From NCBI GenBank assembly GCA_026075535.2, contig AP026549.1, positions 9,848,918 to 9,912,917 on the forward strand: a stretch of DNA of 64,000 nucleotides, read 5' to 3'. The stretch comes from Tricholoma matsutake (Eukaryota; Basidiomycota; Agaricomycetes; Agaricales; Tricholomataceae). The position numbers and the translations under genes were made by a program. Numbering within the stretch: position 1 is the first letter of the stretch; the number at the start of each line of letters is the position of its first letter. The notes below the pieces were generated by a model. That model was given only the letters and a program-made list of their open reading frames with translations, was not told the DNA's origin and did not search any database. Below, in pieces: positions 24,125 through 33,469 of the stretch.

Positions 24125-24137
24125 GTATTTCCCCCTT
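24125..24137 (-). promoter_or_regulatory. Polypurine tract of gypsy-2
   Basis: Read on the minus strand, AAGGGGGAAATAC leads directly into TGTCAAGAACC of the LTR. Position and composition are those of a plus-strand DNA primer. It decides the orientation of the LTR. Confidence 0.75.
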
Positions 24138-24655
24138 AGTGCCAAGCCTACGAGGCATGTGAGGGTTTGAGTCTGAATGAGGAAGTTGGTTGAATTTTCT
24201 GAATGTGGTAATTGGTTGAAAAATTTTCACGTTCTTTCCTTCCCCCATCAACTATCAATTATGTCCCCTCTAGCAGTATCCATGCAGATCAAATTGGCCA
24301 TGATGAGGGCTCAACACAAACAGAGGGAGCAGGCGATGAAGGAGCAGATGGAACGGGAGATGAAGGAGCTGGAGGAAGCAGCGAGGGAGGAGGAACACCA
24401 GGTGCAGGAGGCGCAGAAGGCAGCAGAGGAGGCTGCAAAGGCTGAGGAGGCGCGTCAGGCAGAGGCACGGAAAAAGGACGCATTGGCCGCAAGACGAGCG
24501 GAGAAGAAGCAGACGGCTGCGGCCGCAGGTTTGGAGGATGAGGCTGAGGGGAGCAAGTCCCCCAAGAAAAAGAAAGTCGCCAAGTTGAAGGTGCAAGTGG
24601 GGTCGGAGGAGTTGGAGGGTCCAGTGTGGGTGCAGGCCACATTGCCTTGCAAAAG

Positions 24656-24705
24656 GTACATACTTGTTTCCCTTTCCAGTCTCTTTTTACTGACAAGTGG
24701 CCTAG
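24656..24705 (+). other. 50-bp intron completing a Zn2Cys6-type array
   Basis: AAAAG|GTACATAC at 24651-24663 and TGGCCTAG|GTGCAAA at 24698-24712. Removal joins AAA AG to G TGC in frame (K-R-C-K), creating the full six-cysteine array. Other AG sites (24678-24679, 24697-24698) give the wrong frame. Confidence 0.7.
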
Positions 24706-25098
24706 GTGCAAATATCAAAAGATCGCTTGTTTCAAGATGGGTGCGAAGGGACGCATGTGCGACAACTGCATGCACGTCAAACATAAGTGCAAGGAGGTAG
24801 TGTGAGAGGGGCAGGAAGCCCCTGCAGCAAAACTGGCGGGAATGACCGGGACGACCAGGGAAAACCTGGAAATAATGCAACAAATGATGAAGTTGATAAG
24901 GAAGGGGTTTGCTGAGGTGGCTACTGTGGTGTGGGAATCAATGGGAGAGATATGGGACACTATGGACCCAGAGTGGGTGGAGGAAGAAAGTGCCAGGGAG
25001 GAGAGTGACAAGGGTGACGAAGAGGTGGAGCGGGCGGTGCGAGAGTCCCGGTGGGAAAGACGCGGGATCCGAAAATCCGGAGATGAGTGGGAGGCCTT

Positions 25099-27340
25099 TT
25101 TGTTTTTTTTTTGGGTCAAAAATTTATAATGTGGGGCTTGAACGCAGTCCGCGGAGCGGGGTACAAACTCAGGTACTACTCTATCTATGTGTTCCCCTTG
25201 CCCATCTCCCACCCAGGTCCCCGTTTTAGCCACTTTAGGCGGGCAGTGCCACAGACATTGGCCTCTCAGCCAGGAAAGGCAATAATCTGGAGGGGGAGCC
25301 CCCCCTCCCGAAGTTAGCCATTAGGTTGTCAGCTAGTGCGGAACGGTCCCCCAGCCACATATCCAACCAAAGTCAGATTAGGCGCGGCCATGTTAATTCA
25401 CTGTAAATCCCCCCTTGCGGGAGGAATAACTGTCTGCATGTTCCCAGCCAACAAGGATTGACCACCCCAGGCGAATGAGGTGGACCATCACTGTGCCTGT
25501 GCACGAGTGACAAAAATGAGGTAGCTGGTTATTCACCTGGTTACTCACCGGAACTACCGTAGGCAGGGGGCCCAGGCCCCCCCTCGAGCAAGTGCCACCA
25601 CGGGCACGCGCTTGATGACAATGTCCCCCCCGCAGTGGGGAGAAGGTGTAGGGTAACGGCTAAGCATCATTATCCCGATAGCGGCCACCACTCCTGTGAT
25701 GGGTGTATATGTGGAGGGGTGGTTCCCCTTTTTAGTAGCGATGCTGCTGTGCTCAAGGACCTTGAGGATGATGGCGATGTGCTGGGGACAAGGGTTCCCC
25801 AGATTGAGGCTCTGATTGAGCTGCTAGCATCGCCGCATAGGAAGCTCAAAAGGCTGCTGGAGACGTGAGATCGAGAGGTGACGCAGCAGCTGCTAGTTCT
25901 GCCGACATCATCTCAGACAATCACCAGGTGTCTGTGAATAATTCCCAGGCCATCTGATGCCATACGTTCCTCTCTGTAAGAGGGACGGCAGACACTCAGA
26001 TGGTACCAATGAAAATTGTCATTGCCTCCAGTAGATGTAGAAAGCCATGAGAGGCAGCTGTTAATTCTGCCCTCTCATCTCTTGACAACAGAGGCTCATC
26101 CTCCACCAGCTCTGGGATGGCGGATGAACCTGGTGATGTGGGGAGGGGTGGCACAGATTGCTCCTGCTGCCCCTCTGGATGAAGGAGCTCGGCAATGCCG
26201 AGCTCCCGATTGTTGTTGGCCTCAAGCCCAAGCTCGAGAGCCAGATTACTTGTATTGTTGGCCACCTGCTGTGACCACAAGACACGGTTTATAGTCTCCT
26301 GCAAGGCTAGCTCGGTGAGACCTGGGATAAATTTGATGTCTCCGCTGCTGGCAGAGTCGTCAACTTCTGATAGGTCAGAGGAGTCATCCTCCAACCATAG
26401 ATTGTGGAGCTGGTTGTCCACATCAGAGTCCCATCCGCCCAAAGAGATGTGACTGAACTCTGGGAGATAGTCGTCATCGAAGTCTACAACGTCGAAATTG
26501 GTGTGTAAGGGGGGGCCGCTGTGCGCCACCCAGTGTCGAACTCACACTCTACAGTTTGCAGAGGGCATTGAGGATGATTTAGCAAAGTAGATGACGGTAG
26601 AAGTCAAGATACGTAGCATGATAACGATAACAGATGGTCCCTTATCTCAATTCTGGATCCACCCAATACTGCCTCCGAATGCTCCGAGGGGGGAACAGGC
26701 CGCACATCCTGTAGCCCGGTGGGAGAAGATTGAACCCAGGTCATAACACCCTAGAAGAGTGAGCACCGGAGGTAGAGAGTTGGTGGTGAGTAGCGGCCAC
26801 CAGAGCGTCGACCTAGCCACCAGGGGGCACCATCGCCCGGCCCCTTTTAACGATGGTGTATTCCAATGGGTAGTCAGTGTAGCATGTCTCTAGTAGTAGA
26901 AACTCACAGAGCATGGAGGCTGGAAGCCTCCCAGGTGACCCGCAGTCCAGTGAGAATGTCCCTCCTCCTAAGCCAGACCTCCCCCAACTAAGTGAATGCG
27001 ACGACTTGGGCGAGCATTGAAGTAGGCATCCCACACCCACTCTGAGACCCCAAAAGGACCCAGACTACTCTTTCATTGACAACACTCACCTAGCCAGGAT
27101 CCTCGAAGCCCAGGAGAATGAGATGAATCGCAGACACTGTCAGAAACAGTGCCCGAGGCATCCCCAGAGATTGGATGGATGGATCCCTTAGCAAATCAGG
27201 CTACGCCTGGAGATGCTGAGAGCGTTCGTGATGGTGAAATCCGATCAAAAATCGGACCGAAATTGCAGTCTCGACGTTGCTACCAACGTCAAGCAGGAAT
27301 GTTTACCACTGTTTATGGTGGTTGTAACAAGTCAAGGAGT
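25099..27340 (-). mobile_element. Element A copy A3, full length, perfect 17-bp TSD
   Basis: It is flanked by GATGAGTGGGAGGCCTT at 25082-25098 and 27341-27357. On the minus strand it starts ACTCCTTGACTTG, carries the leader with its hairpin, the ORF and the 3' region, and ends in the tail TTATAAATTTTTGACCC plus poly(A), seen as poly(T) at 25099-25110. It sits within the antisense coiled-coil gene. The perfect TSD marks a recent insertion. Confidence 0.9.
25996..26568 (-). pseudogene. Element A ORF in A3 (N-terminal type 2)
   Basis: The start at 26568 is inferred from A9; this copy has a TGA about nine codons in, where A9 has CGA. From 26529 the frame is open (DFDDDYLPEFSHISLGGW, then FIPGLTELALQETINRVLW, LALELGLEANNNRELGIAEL, IPELVEDEPLLSRDER, SHGFLHLLEAMTIFIGT) to a TGA at 25996. 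Homology to the A9 C-terminus goes on beyond this (QMAWELFTDTW, PLDLTSPAAF) to about 25750. The protein is acidic, with no recognised domain, signal peptide or metal-binding site. Confidence 0.7.
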
Positions 27341-27591
27341 GATGAGTGGGAGGCCTTCCAGAGATATCTGGAGAAAAGGTGAGCTGATGATGAGGAGGAG
27401 AGTGAGGATAAAGAAGAGGGTGAGGAGGGTGAAGAGAAGGATGAGGGCAGAGACGCGGGGCGAAGTTGGGGGAGATGAAGATGGAGAGGGAGAAGCGGTG
27501 GTAGTGTAGGGACCTGATTGGGTCCAAAAATCTTTTTTCAATAAAATTTGTTCTGAGTTTGGACTGAGTGAATAAGTAACGTGAATAGTCT

Positions 27592-28316
27592 TTAAGCGGG
27601 TAATGGTCCGGGTTTCTGTGGGTAGCGGGTGTGAAAATCTGCAAGGAGTTCTTGGGCGTGGTCAAGTTCCATAACAGGTAGCCAGGAAGTCTCTTTGTCG
27701 GTTCCCTGGTAACCTTCCCATCAGACAAGGTAGAGAATCTTGCAGCAACATCGGTTGTCGACTTTGGAGTCGAGGACTTTGGCGATCTCATATTCGAGCT
27801 GGTCATCGATGGTGATCGGAGGAGGTGGAGGTTATACTCGATTTGGAATTGTGTTTGGGGAGTGTTTCTCTAGTTGAGAGACATGGAAAACAGGGTGAAT
27901 GGCCTGCATGTGATCTGGGAGCCGCAGGGTGACTGAGTGAGTGCCCGGGCAGGCAATGATTTCAAAGGGGCCATGGTGCTTTTCAGAAAGTTTCTTGGAA
28001 GGACATGTGGTGCGGATATTTTCTGCAGTGACATAGGCAGAATCACCAATGTTGAAGTCAGGTGTGGGTGCCCGATGTTTGTCCGCAAGACCTTGATAAT
28101 GTTCTTGAGCAGCCACAAGTTGTTTCCAAAGCTCCTGATGAAGGTCATCTAAGTCGACGATGAACTTGCGGGTGCGCTGTGAAGCTAAGTCGCGTTCTGG
28201 AAAGACGGAAATGTTCGGGTGATAGCCTTTGTTGGCAAAGAAAGGGGATACGCCTGTAGAGGCGGAAGGAGCTTTGTTGTAGGCAAATTTGCCCAAGGGT
28301 AAGAGGTGAGACCAGT
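27592..28316 (-). pseudogene. gypsy-2 integrase C-terminus and chromodomain
   Basis: On the minus strand FAYNKAPSASTGVSPFFANK (about 28290-28230) is the end of the integrase core; then come the linker and GPFEII...THSVTLRLP, and the HPVFHVSQLEKH motif. After a stop at 27832 a chromodomain follows in another frame: EYEIAKVLDSKVDNR, LYLVWWEGYQGTDKETSW, ending GPLPA at 27592. Chromodomains target integration to modified histones. Upstream, about 85 residues with the second Asp and the Glu of the DDE triad are missing near 28316. Confidence 0.85.
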
Positions 28317-30057
28317 CATCTCTTGGGCTGTGATTTCATTGACAGTTGGGATGAAGATGCCTTGCTTGGTGAGGTGGTCAACGATGACCAGGATAGTGGT
28401 GTGACCATTGGAGTCGGGTAGTTGTTCAATGAAGTCCATGGAGATGGAGTTCCAAGGTCGTTCTGGAACCGGAAGTTGCTTTAGGAACCCGTAGGGTTTG
28501 TGTCGGGGTGATTTGGATCGTTTGCAAGTGGTACAGGATTTGCAGAATTCTTGCACAAAGGTGCAGAGGTTTGGCCAGACATATTCCTGGCAGACAAGCT
28601 GCAGGGTTTTGTTTTGTCCAAAGTGGCCAGAGAGGATGTGATTGTGTTTGTACTGAAGGACTTTGAGGCGAAGATCTGCGACATCCGGAACATAAATCCG
28701 GTCAAAGTGGCAGAGAAGACCTGTTTTGTCTATGGTCCAGTTGGGGTCGGTAGGTGTTGGAAAATGTGTGGATGAGAAGGGGTCAAGGGGTAGAGAGGTG
28801 CGGATGTTGTGGTGAAGTTTCTCAACATCCATGATTACTGCCTGTCGAAGGACGGGTGTGGCAAAATAGGTGGCGCGGAGGGAAGAGGTGAGCTGTTCCT
28901 GTGTGAATACAGGTCGGAAGTTGGTTGGGTTTATGGAGGCAAAGTCACTATTTCCCCCTTTGCAGTAGACGTCCCAACATCTAGTGAGTGCATCTGGCTT
29001 GGCCCCTAGTTTCCCGGGGCGGAAGCGGATGACGAGATTGAACTGGGAAAGGTACTCAGACCAACGGGCCTGGTGGCAGGTGAGCAACTTGGTAGTGCTG
29101 AAGTACTCAAGATTTTTGTGGTCAGTGACCACATCAACCGGGTTTGTGGAACCCTCGAAATACTGCCGCCAGTGTTTGAAAGCTTCGAAAATGGCCAAGA
29201 GTTCCTTATCATGGGTGTCGTAATTTAGTTCAGCGGGATTGAAGGAGCAGGAATGAAAAGTGACCGGATGGATTTCTCCATCCGCAGTGTAAACTGAAAG
29301 GATAGCTGCTAGGGCATAGTCAGAAGTGTCAGTTTCAAGTACCATTTGTGAGTCGGGTACCCATTGAGTTAAGACAGGTGCGTGAGTGAGTTCTTGTTTG
29401 AGCCTTTCAAAGGCATCGCGGCACTTCTTGTTGAAGTCCCATGGTGCAGATTTCCACGTCAAGCAAGTGAGTGGGATGACAATGTCTGAATAGCCATTAA
29501 TGAAGTGGTGGTAAAAGTTGCAGAAGCCTAAGAAGGATTGAATGTCCTTAACTTTCCTAGGCTCGGGCCCATCAAGCACAGTTTTGACTTTATCCTCGGA
29601 CATCCTCAGTCCATCCAGTGAAAGGATGAAACCCAAATATTCGACGGTGTCTTTGTGGAACTCACATTTCTGTGGAGAGGCGTAAAGTCCATTTTTCCAG
29701 AGACGGCGGAGGACTTCTTTGACGTGAGCCCCGTGCTGGGACTTGTCATCGGAATAGATTAGGATGTCATCAAGGTATACGATGACACAAACATCCAGCA
29801 TGTCGCTGAAGATGTCATTCATAAACCACTGGAAAGCTGCAGGTGCATTAGTGAGCCCAAAGGGGACCACCAACCACTCGAAGGATCCATAGTGGGTGCA
29901 GAAAGTAGTTTTCCACTCATCACCATCAGCAATGCGGACTAGGTGATAAGTGTGCCACAAGTCTATTTTGGTGAACAAGCGGGCTTTGTGGGGAGAGTCA
30001 AGTAGGTCGGAAATGAGAGGAAGTGGGTAGCGGTCTTTCTTTGTAAGACGGTTAAGT
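28185..30057 (-). pseudogene. gypsy-2 reverse transcriptase, RNase H and integrase N-terminus
   Basis: From 29978 the minus strand is open for 597 codons. RT: ARLFTKIDLWHTYHLVRI, FGLTNAPAAFQWFMNDIF, catalytic VIVYLDDILIYS (29780-29745). RNase H: PDSQMVLETDTSDYALAAIL, AIFEAFKHWRQYFEG, VVTDHKNLEYF. Integrase: H...H then CKSCTTCKRSK (28540-28510) and the first catalytic Asp in SMDFIEQLPDS. The frame is lost at about 28316, where the rest of the integrase core is deleted. At 30057 it is joined to LINE-2 by the TSD. Codons are intact across RT, so damage is mainly structural. Confidence 0.9.
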
Positions 30058-30598
30058 TTTTTTTTTTTTTTTTTGGGTCAAAAATTTATAACGTGATGCC
30101 CGAACGCAGTCCGTGGTAGAGACATACAAACAGAGTACACTACGCCCAGTCCAAGTCCTCCTCCTGCTGATCTTCACACAAACCACCTGGATAGCTGCAA
30201 TGACCACTAAGGGGGCCCCCTTTATCAAGTAAATGGACTTGCCAGTGGTGGCATACCGACAACCCAGACCCAACGACATTGTGTTCCCCGAGACTCTATG
30301 GGTATGTGTGCAAGATTTAGGGGAAACTGCCGCCCCGACGTGAGCCTCTCAGCTCGGAAAGGAAGGCATAGTCAACTGAGTCATTGTAATGTGCAACCAA
30401 CAGTGGATCTGGAAGCGCTCAGGCGCCTCCCCAAACCAGTACCTGATTTTGTGTCCCCCCCGCCCTGACAGTCACTCCTGAACATGGGCAGGCCCCCTTT
30501 ATGAGGGTTAATGGAATCGTCTGGTGCTCTATAGCCACCCCGACATACCGATCACACTAGCCAGAACCAGACGGGGTCATACGCCCTGCGCGCACAAC

Positions 30599-31195
30599 CT
30601 ATCCTGGATCCCATGCAAGCGGGGTGAACGATCCTAAAGCAGGATTATTGTCCATGAATTCGTGGAAGCCTTTGATGGAGTCAGGGCTGGCACAAGTCTC
30701 TTTGCAATCCACCACAGGGCAGATGCATAATATGTGATCCCGAGTTTGGATCTCAGGACCAAGGCACCAACATTGGTAATCCCCGTTGAGGGAAAGACGG
30801 TGACGATACTCCCCTATGGGAGCATGGCCAGTGATCATACGAGTTGAACGGGAAGTCGTTGTAGTGTTGTTTCCCATTACTTTCAGCCAAGGCCCACCTT
30901 TGTGAGTCGAGGGTAACACCGGCTTTCCACCAACTCCTTTGAGTTGGTAGAAGTGCCGTCCACGATACACTGGATCTGAGAACCGGGTGTGCCAATCCTT
31001 ACAAACGGCCTTTTCGACCTGGTTCTTAAGGTAGTCTAGAGACGTCCGCGGGTGTCTGCCTACGGAGATCTTGGTTGATGTAGCAACATCATGAACCATC
31101 TTGTGTATGTTCCACTCGAATTTCGAGGGGACATGCCAGAATGTTACATTTCTCTCCTCATCCCCGGCTAGCCAGGGGCGAAGTGAGCGACAGGT
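30599..31195 (-). pseudogene. LINE-2 ORF2, end of RNase H and C-terminal region
   Basis: On the minus strand: RSLRPWLAGDEERNVTFW, SKFEWNIHKMVHDVATSTK, GVGGKPVLPSTHKGGPWLK, then a CX1CX8HX4C-like site CWCLGPEIQTRDHILCIC, and the end FTPLAWDPG at 30599. Codons are open. It is separated from the rest of ORF2 by A4; a TSD of 15 bp marks the split. It represents the RNase H C-terminal half and the small zinc motif usual at the end of such LINE ORF2 proteins. Confidence 0.88.
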
Positions 31196-31385
31196 CACGC
31201 TCCTTGACTTGTTACAACCACTATAAACAGTGGTAAACACCTCTGCTCAATGTTGCCAGCGATGTCGACACTTCAATTTACGTCCGATTTTCAATCGGAT
31301 TTCGCCATCACGAACGCTCTCGGCGTCTCCAGGCCTGGCCTGATTTGCTAAGAGATCCATCCATCCGATCTCCGGGGATGTCTCG

Positions 31386-31406
31386 GTCATTGTCTCCAAC
31401 AATGAC
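31386..31406 (+). promoter_or_regulatory. Conserved leader hairpin of element A (A4 copy)
   Basis: GTCATTGT-CTCCA-ACAATGAC forms an 8-bp stem with a 5-nt loop about 190 bases into the element. The equivalent in A9 (62009-62028) and A3 pairs CACTGT with ACAGTG, and several other copies have CATTGT with ACAGTG. The fifth pair is thus U-A, C-G or U-G, keeping the stem. It may help RNA recognition or translation; the role is unknown. Confidence 0.6.
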
Positions 31407-31976
31407 TGCTATCTGTCTCGCTCCCCTTGGCTTCGAGGATCCTGGCTAGGTGAGTGATGTCTATGAAAGAGTAGTCTGGGTCCCTATGGGGGCTTAGAGT
31501 GGGTGTGGGATGCCTGCTTCAATGCTCGCCCAAGTAGAAGCACTCGCTTAGCTGGGGGAGGTCTGGCTTAGGGGGAAGGATGTTCCTACTGGACTGCTGG
31601 TTGTCTTTGAGGCTTCCTGCCTCCATGCTCTGTGAGTTTCTACTACTAGAGACATGCTACACTGACTACCCATTGGAATACACCATTGCTAAAAGGGGCC
31701 GGGTGATGGTGCCCCCTGGTGGCTAGGCCTACACCTTGGTGGCCGCTTCTCACCACCATCCCTCTACCTCTGGTGCTCACTCTTCTAGGGTGGTATGACC
31801 CGGGTTCGATCTTCTCCCACTAGGCAGCAGGATGTGCGGCTTGCTTGCCCCCTCGGAGCGTTTGGAGGCTGTATTGGGTGGACCCGGAATGTAGATAAGG
31901 GACCAGCCGTTATCAATTCCACGCTGCGTATTTTGATTCTTACCATCATCTACTAGCACTAACACACACACTCTCA

Positions 31977-32792
31977 CTGCCCAAACGGCGAACCAGAGGC
32001 CAACCACCACATCGGGGTCTACGCGACCCCGTTTTGATCATGGGCAACATCTTTGATGATGGCATCCAAGACTACGACACCCGATTCGTGCAAGACGAAT
32101 CGGAGGTAGCAGCTGCTCTCAAGGCAGCTAGAGATCTATGGGCCGGGGAAGACCTCTCCGACCCTAACGATGATGATGACGATGACTCTCTTGCCATGCA
32201 AGAGGCTCTCATTTTTGCCGAGGGGGGGCCTAGGCTCTCCTCGAGGAAAATGATCGATCATGTACAATGGGCACTTGGTGTCGACGTCGAACACAAGCAC
32301 TGGACTCGTAGCCTCCCAAAGGAGGATATGTATTCACAGGAGCTCGGCATCGCTGAGCTCCTTTATCCAGAGGCATCCCCTGCCCTGTTACCACCTTGGC
32401 CCCCCATCCCCGAGCTGGTGGAGGACGAAATGCCGTTATCTAGGGATCAGAGGCTGGAAATCGAAGCCACCTCTGATGCCATGTTACATCTACTGGACAT
32501 GATGACCTCCTTTGTAGGTACCGTCCAAGTGTCTGCGGTTCCTCTCAACGACAGGAACTCTTGGCATCAGATGGCGTGGGAGCTCTTCACCACCACCTGG
32601 TGATTTTCAGGGAGCATGATGGAGTCGCTTCGCACGGCATCAGCTCCCCTCAACCTTACGTCTCTGGCAGCCTTCCAGGCTTCCTATGCGGCGATGCAGG
32701 CGGCTCAGTCTGCTCCACCAGCAGCAGAGCCTCCAACCGAGGAACCCTTGTCCCCGGAACGGCATCGATGTCCTCGTGGCCCCCACCAATGA
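31977..32792 (+). pseudogene. Element A ORF in A4 (N-terminal type 1)
   Basis: Alignment to A7 and A8 puts the start at 31977, where this copy has CTG instead of ATG (then PKRRTRGQPPPHRGLRDP). The next ATG is at 32037. One frame runs MGNIFDDGIQDYDTRF, an acidic patch DPNDDDDDDS, SQELGIAELLYPEASPA, IPELVEDEMPLSRDQRLEIE, MMTSFVGTVQVSAV, WHQMAWELFTTTW, then TGA at 32601-32603 (CGA in other copies) and LNLTSLAAFQASYAAMQAAQ to TGA 32790-32792. It is an acidic protein of about 271 residues and unknown function. One stop and one start-codon change are the only defects. Confidence 0.7.
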
Positions 32793-33469
32793 CCACGCCG
32801 AGCTTGAAGAAGGGGACCTCCCCTTCTCTTCACCGCCCACCAGGGCTGTTGTCGGGATGGTGACAATATGTCGCCGCCCTTTCTTTACCTTCCCCCCACT
32901 GTGGGGGGGATGATGTCACCGAGTGCATGCTCAGAGTAGCATTTGCTCAAGGGGGGGGCCTTGACCCCCTACCTACAGTAGCTCCGGTGAATAACCAGCT
33001 ACGGCTCCGGTGAACAACCAGCTGCCTCGTCACTGTCACTTGTGTGTGGACACAGTGATGGTCCACCTCACTCACCTGGGGTGGTCAATCCTCGTTGTCT
33101 GGTGAAAGACAGTTACTCTTCCCGCAAGGGAGGACTTACAGTGAATTGACACTGCTTGCGCCTGATCTGACTTCGGTTGGATATGTGGCCAGGGGGACCG
33201 AGATAGCACCAGACGGTGAACTAACGGCTAGCCTTTGTGGGGGGGGGCCCTCCCCTACAGATTATTGCCTTTCCTGTCTGAGAGGACAACGCTGGTATGC
33301 CCGCCGTAATGTGGCTTCTGCAAGGGACCTGGTGTGGGATGCGGACATAGGGAATGCGTAGTCTTAGTAGTACCTTGTTTGTATCTTGACCCATGGACTG
33401 TGATCGAGCCCCGCGTTATAAATTGCTGACCCAAAAATAAAAAAAATAAAAAAAAAGTGAGCGACAGGT

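Larger units (their letters stand above)
24261..27478 (+). pseudogene. Coiled-coil Zn2Cys6-type protein gene, antisense within gypsy-2, interrupted by A3
   Basis: Exon 1 (24261-24655) encodes MSPLAVSMQIKLAMM, a long charged coiled coil (about residues 15-90, runs of EEAAREEE and AEEAAKAEEA) and a basic KSPKKKKVAKLK patch that may be a nuclear signal. A 50-bp intron follows (24656-24705, TACTGAC branch near 24688). Splicing joins C-KR-C-KYQKIA-C to a second half with C-DN-C-MHVKHK-C, a CX2CX6CX9CX2CX6C array, the spacing of fungal Zn(II)2Cys6 clusters. After a TGA at 24803 the frame goes on (GMTGTTRENLEIMQQMMK, then an acidic stretch) to 25098, is split by A3, resumes at 27358 (QRYLEKR, TGA, then an E/D-rich tail) and stops at 27478. 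Both internal TGAs fit CGA->TGA. Its place between pol and the 3' LTR, on the opposite strand, suggests an element-borne accessory gene; a captured host gene is the alternative. Confidence 0.68.
31196..33454 (+). mobile_element. Element A copy A4, full length, perfect 15-bp TSD
   Basis: It is flanked by AAGTGAGCGACAGGT at 31181-31195 and 33455-33469. It begins CAC-GCTCCTTGACTTG, has a leader of about 780 bp, an ORF (31977-32792), a 3' region of about 620 bp and a tail GGACTGTGATCGAGCCCCG-CGTTATAAATTGCTGACCC followed by an impure poly(A). It has no reverse transcriptase, endonuclease or LTR. The tail matches that of the LINE it sits in. Target-primed insertion by the LINE machinery is the simplest reading. 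Confidence 0.92.

Noticed and set aside
24212..24445. Gly/Glu-rich frame GDEGADGTGDEG in the antisense gene region
   Set aside because: It is an alternative frame of the coiled-coil coding repeat; the other frame has the intron, zinc cluster and longer continuity.
31196..31260. HDV-like or hammerhead ribozyme at the element A 5' end
   Set aside because: The first bases GCTCCTTG have no matching downstream strand for P1, and no hammerhead core is visible.
31440..31835. An intron in the element A leader (CTAG|GTGAGTG donor, TTCTCCCACCAG-like acceptor)
   Set aside because: A retrotransposed copy would have lost a sense-strand intron, yet all copies keep it. Conservation of the donor-like word is noted but not explained.
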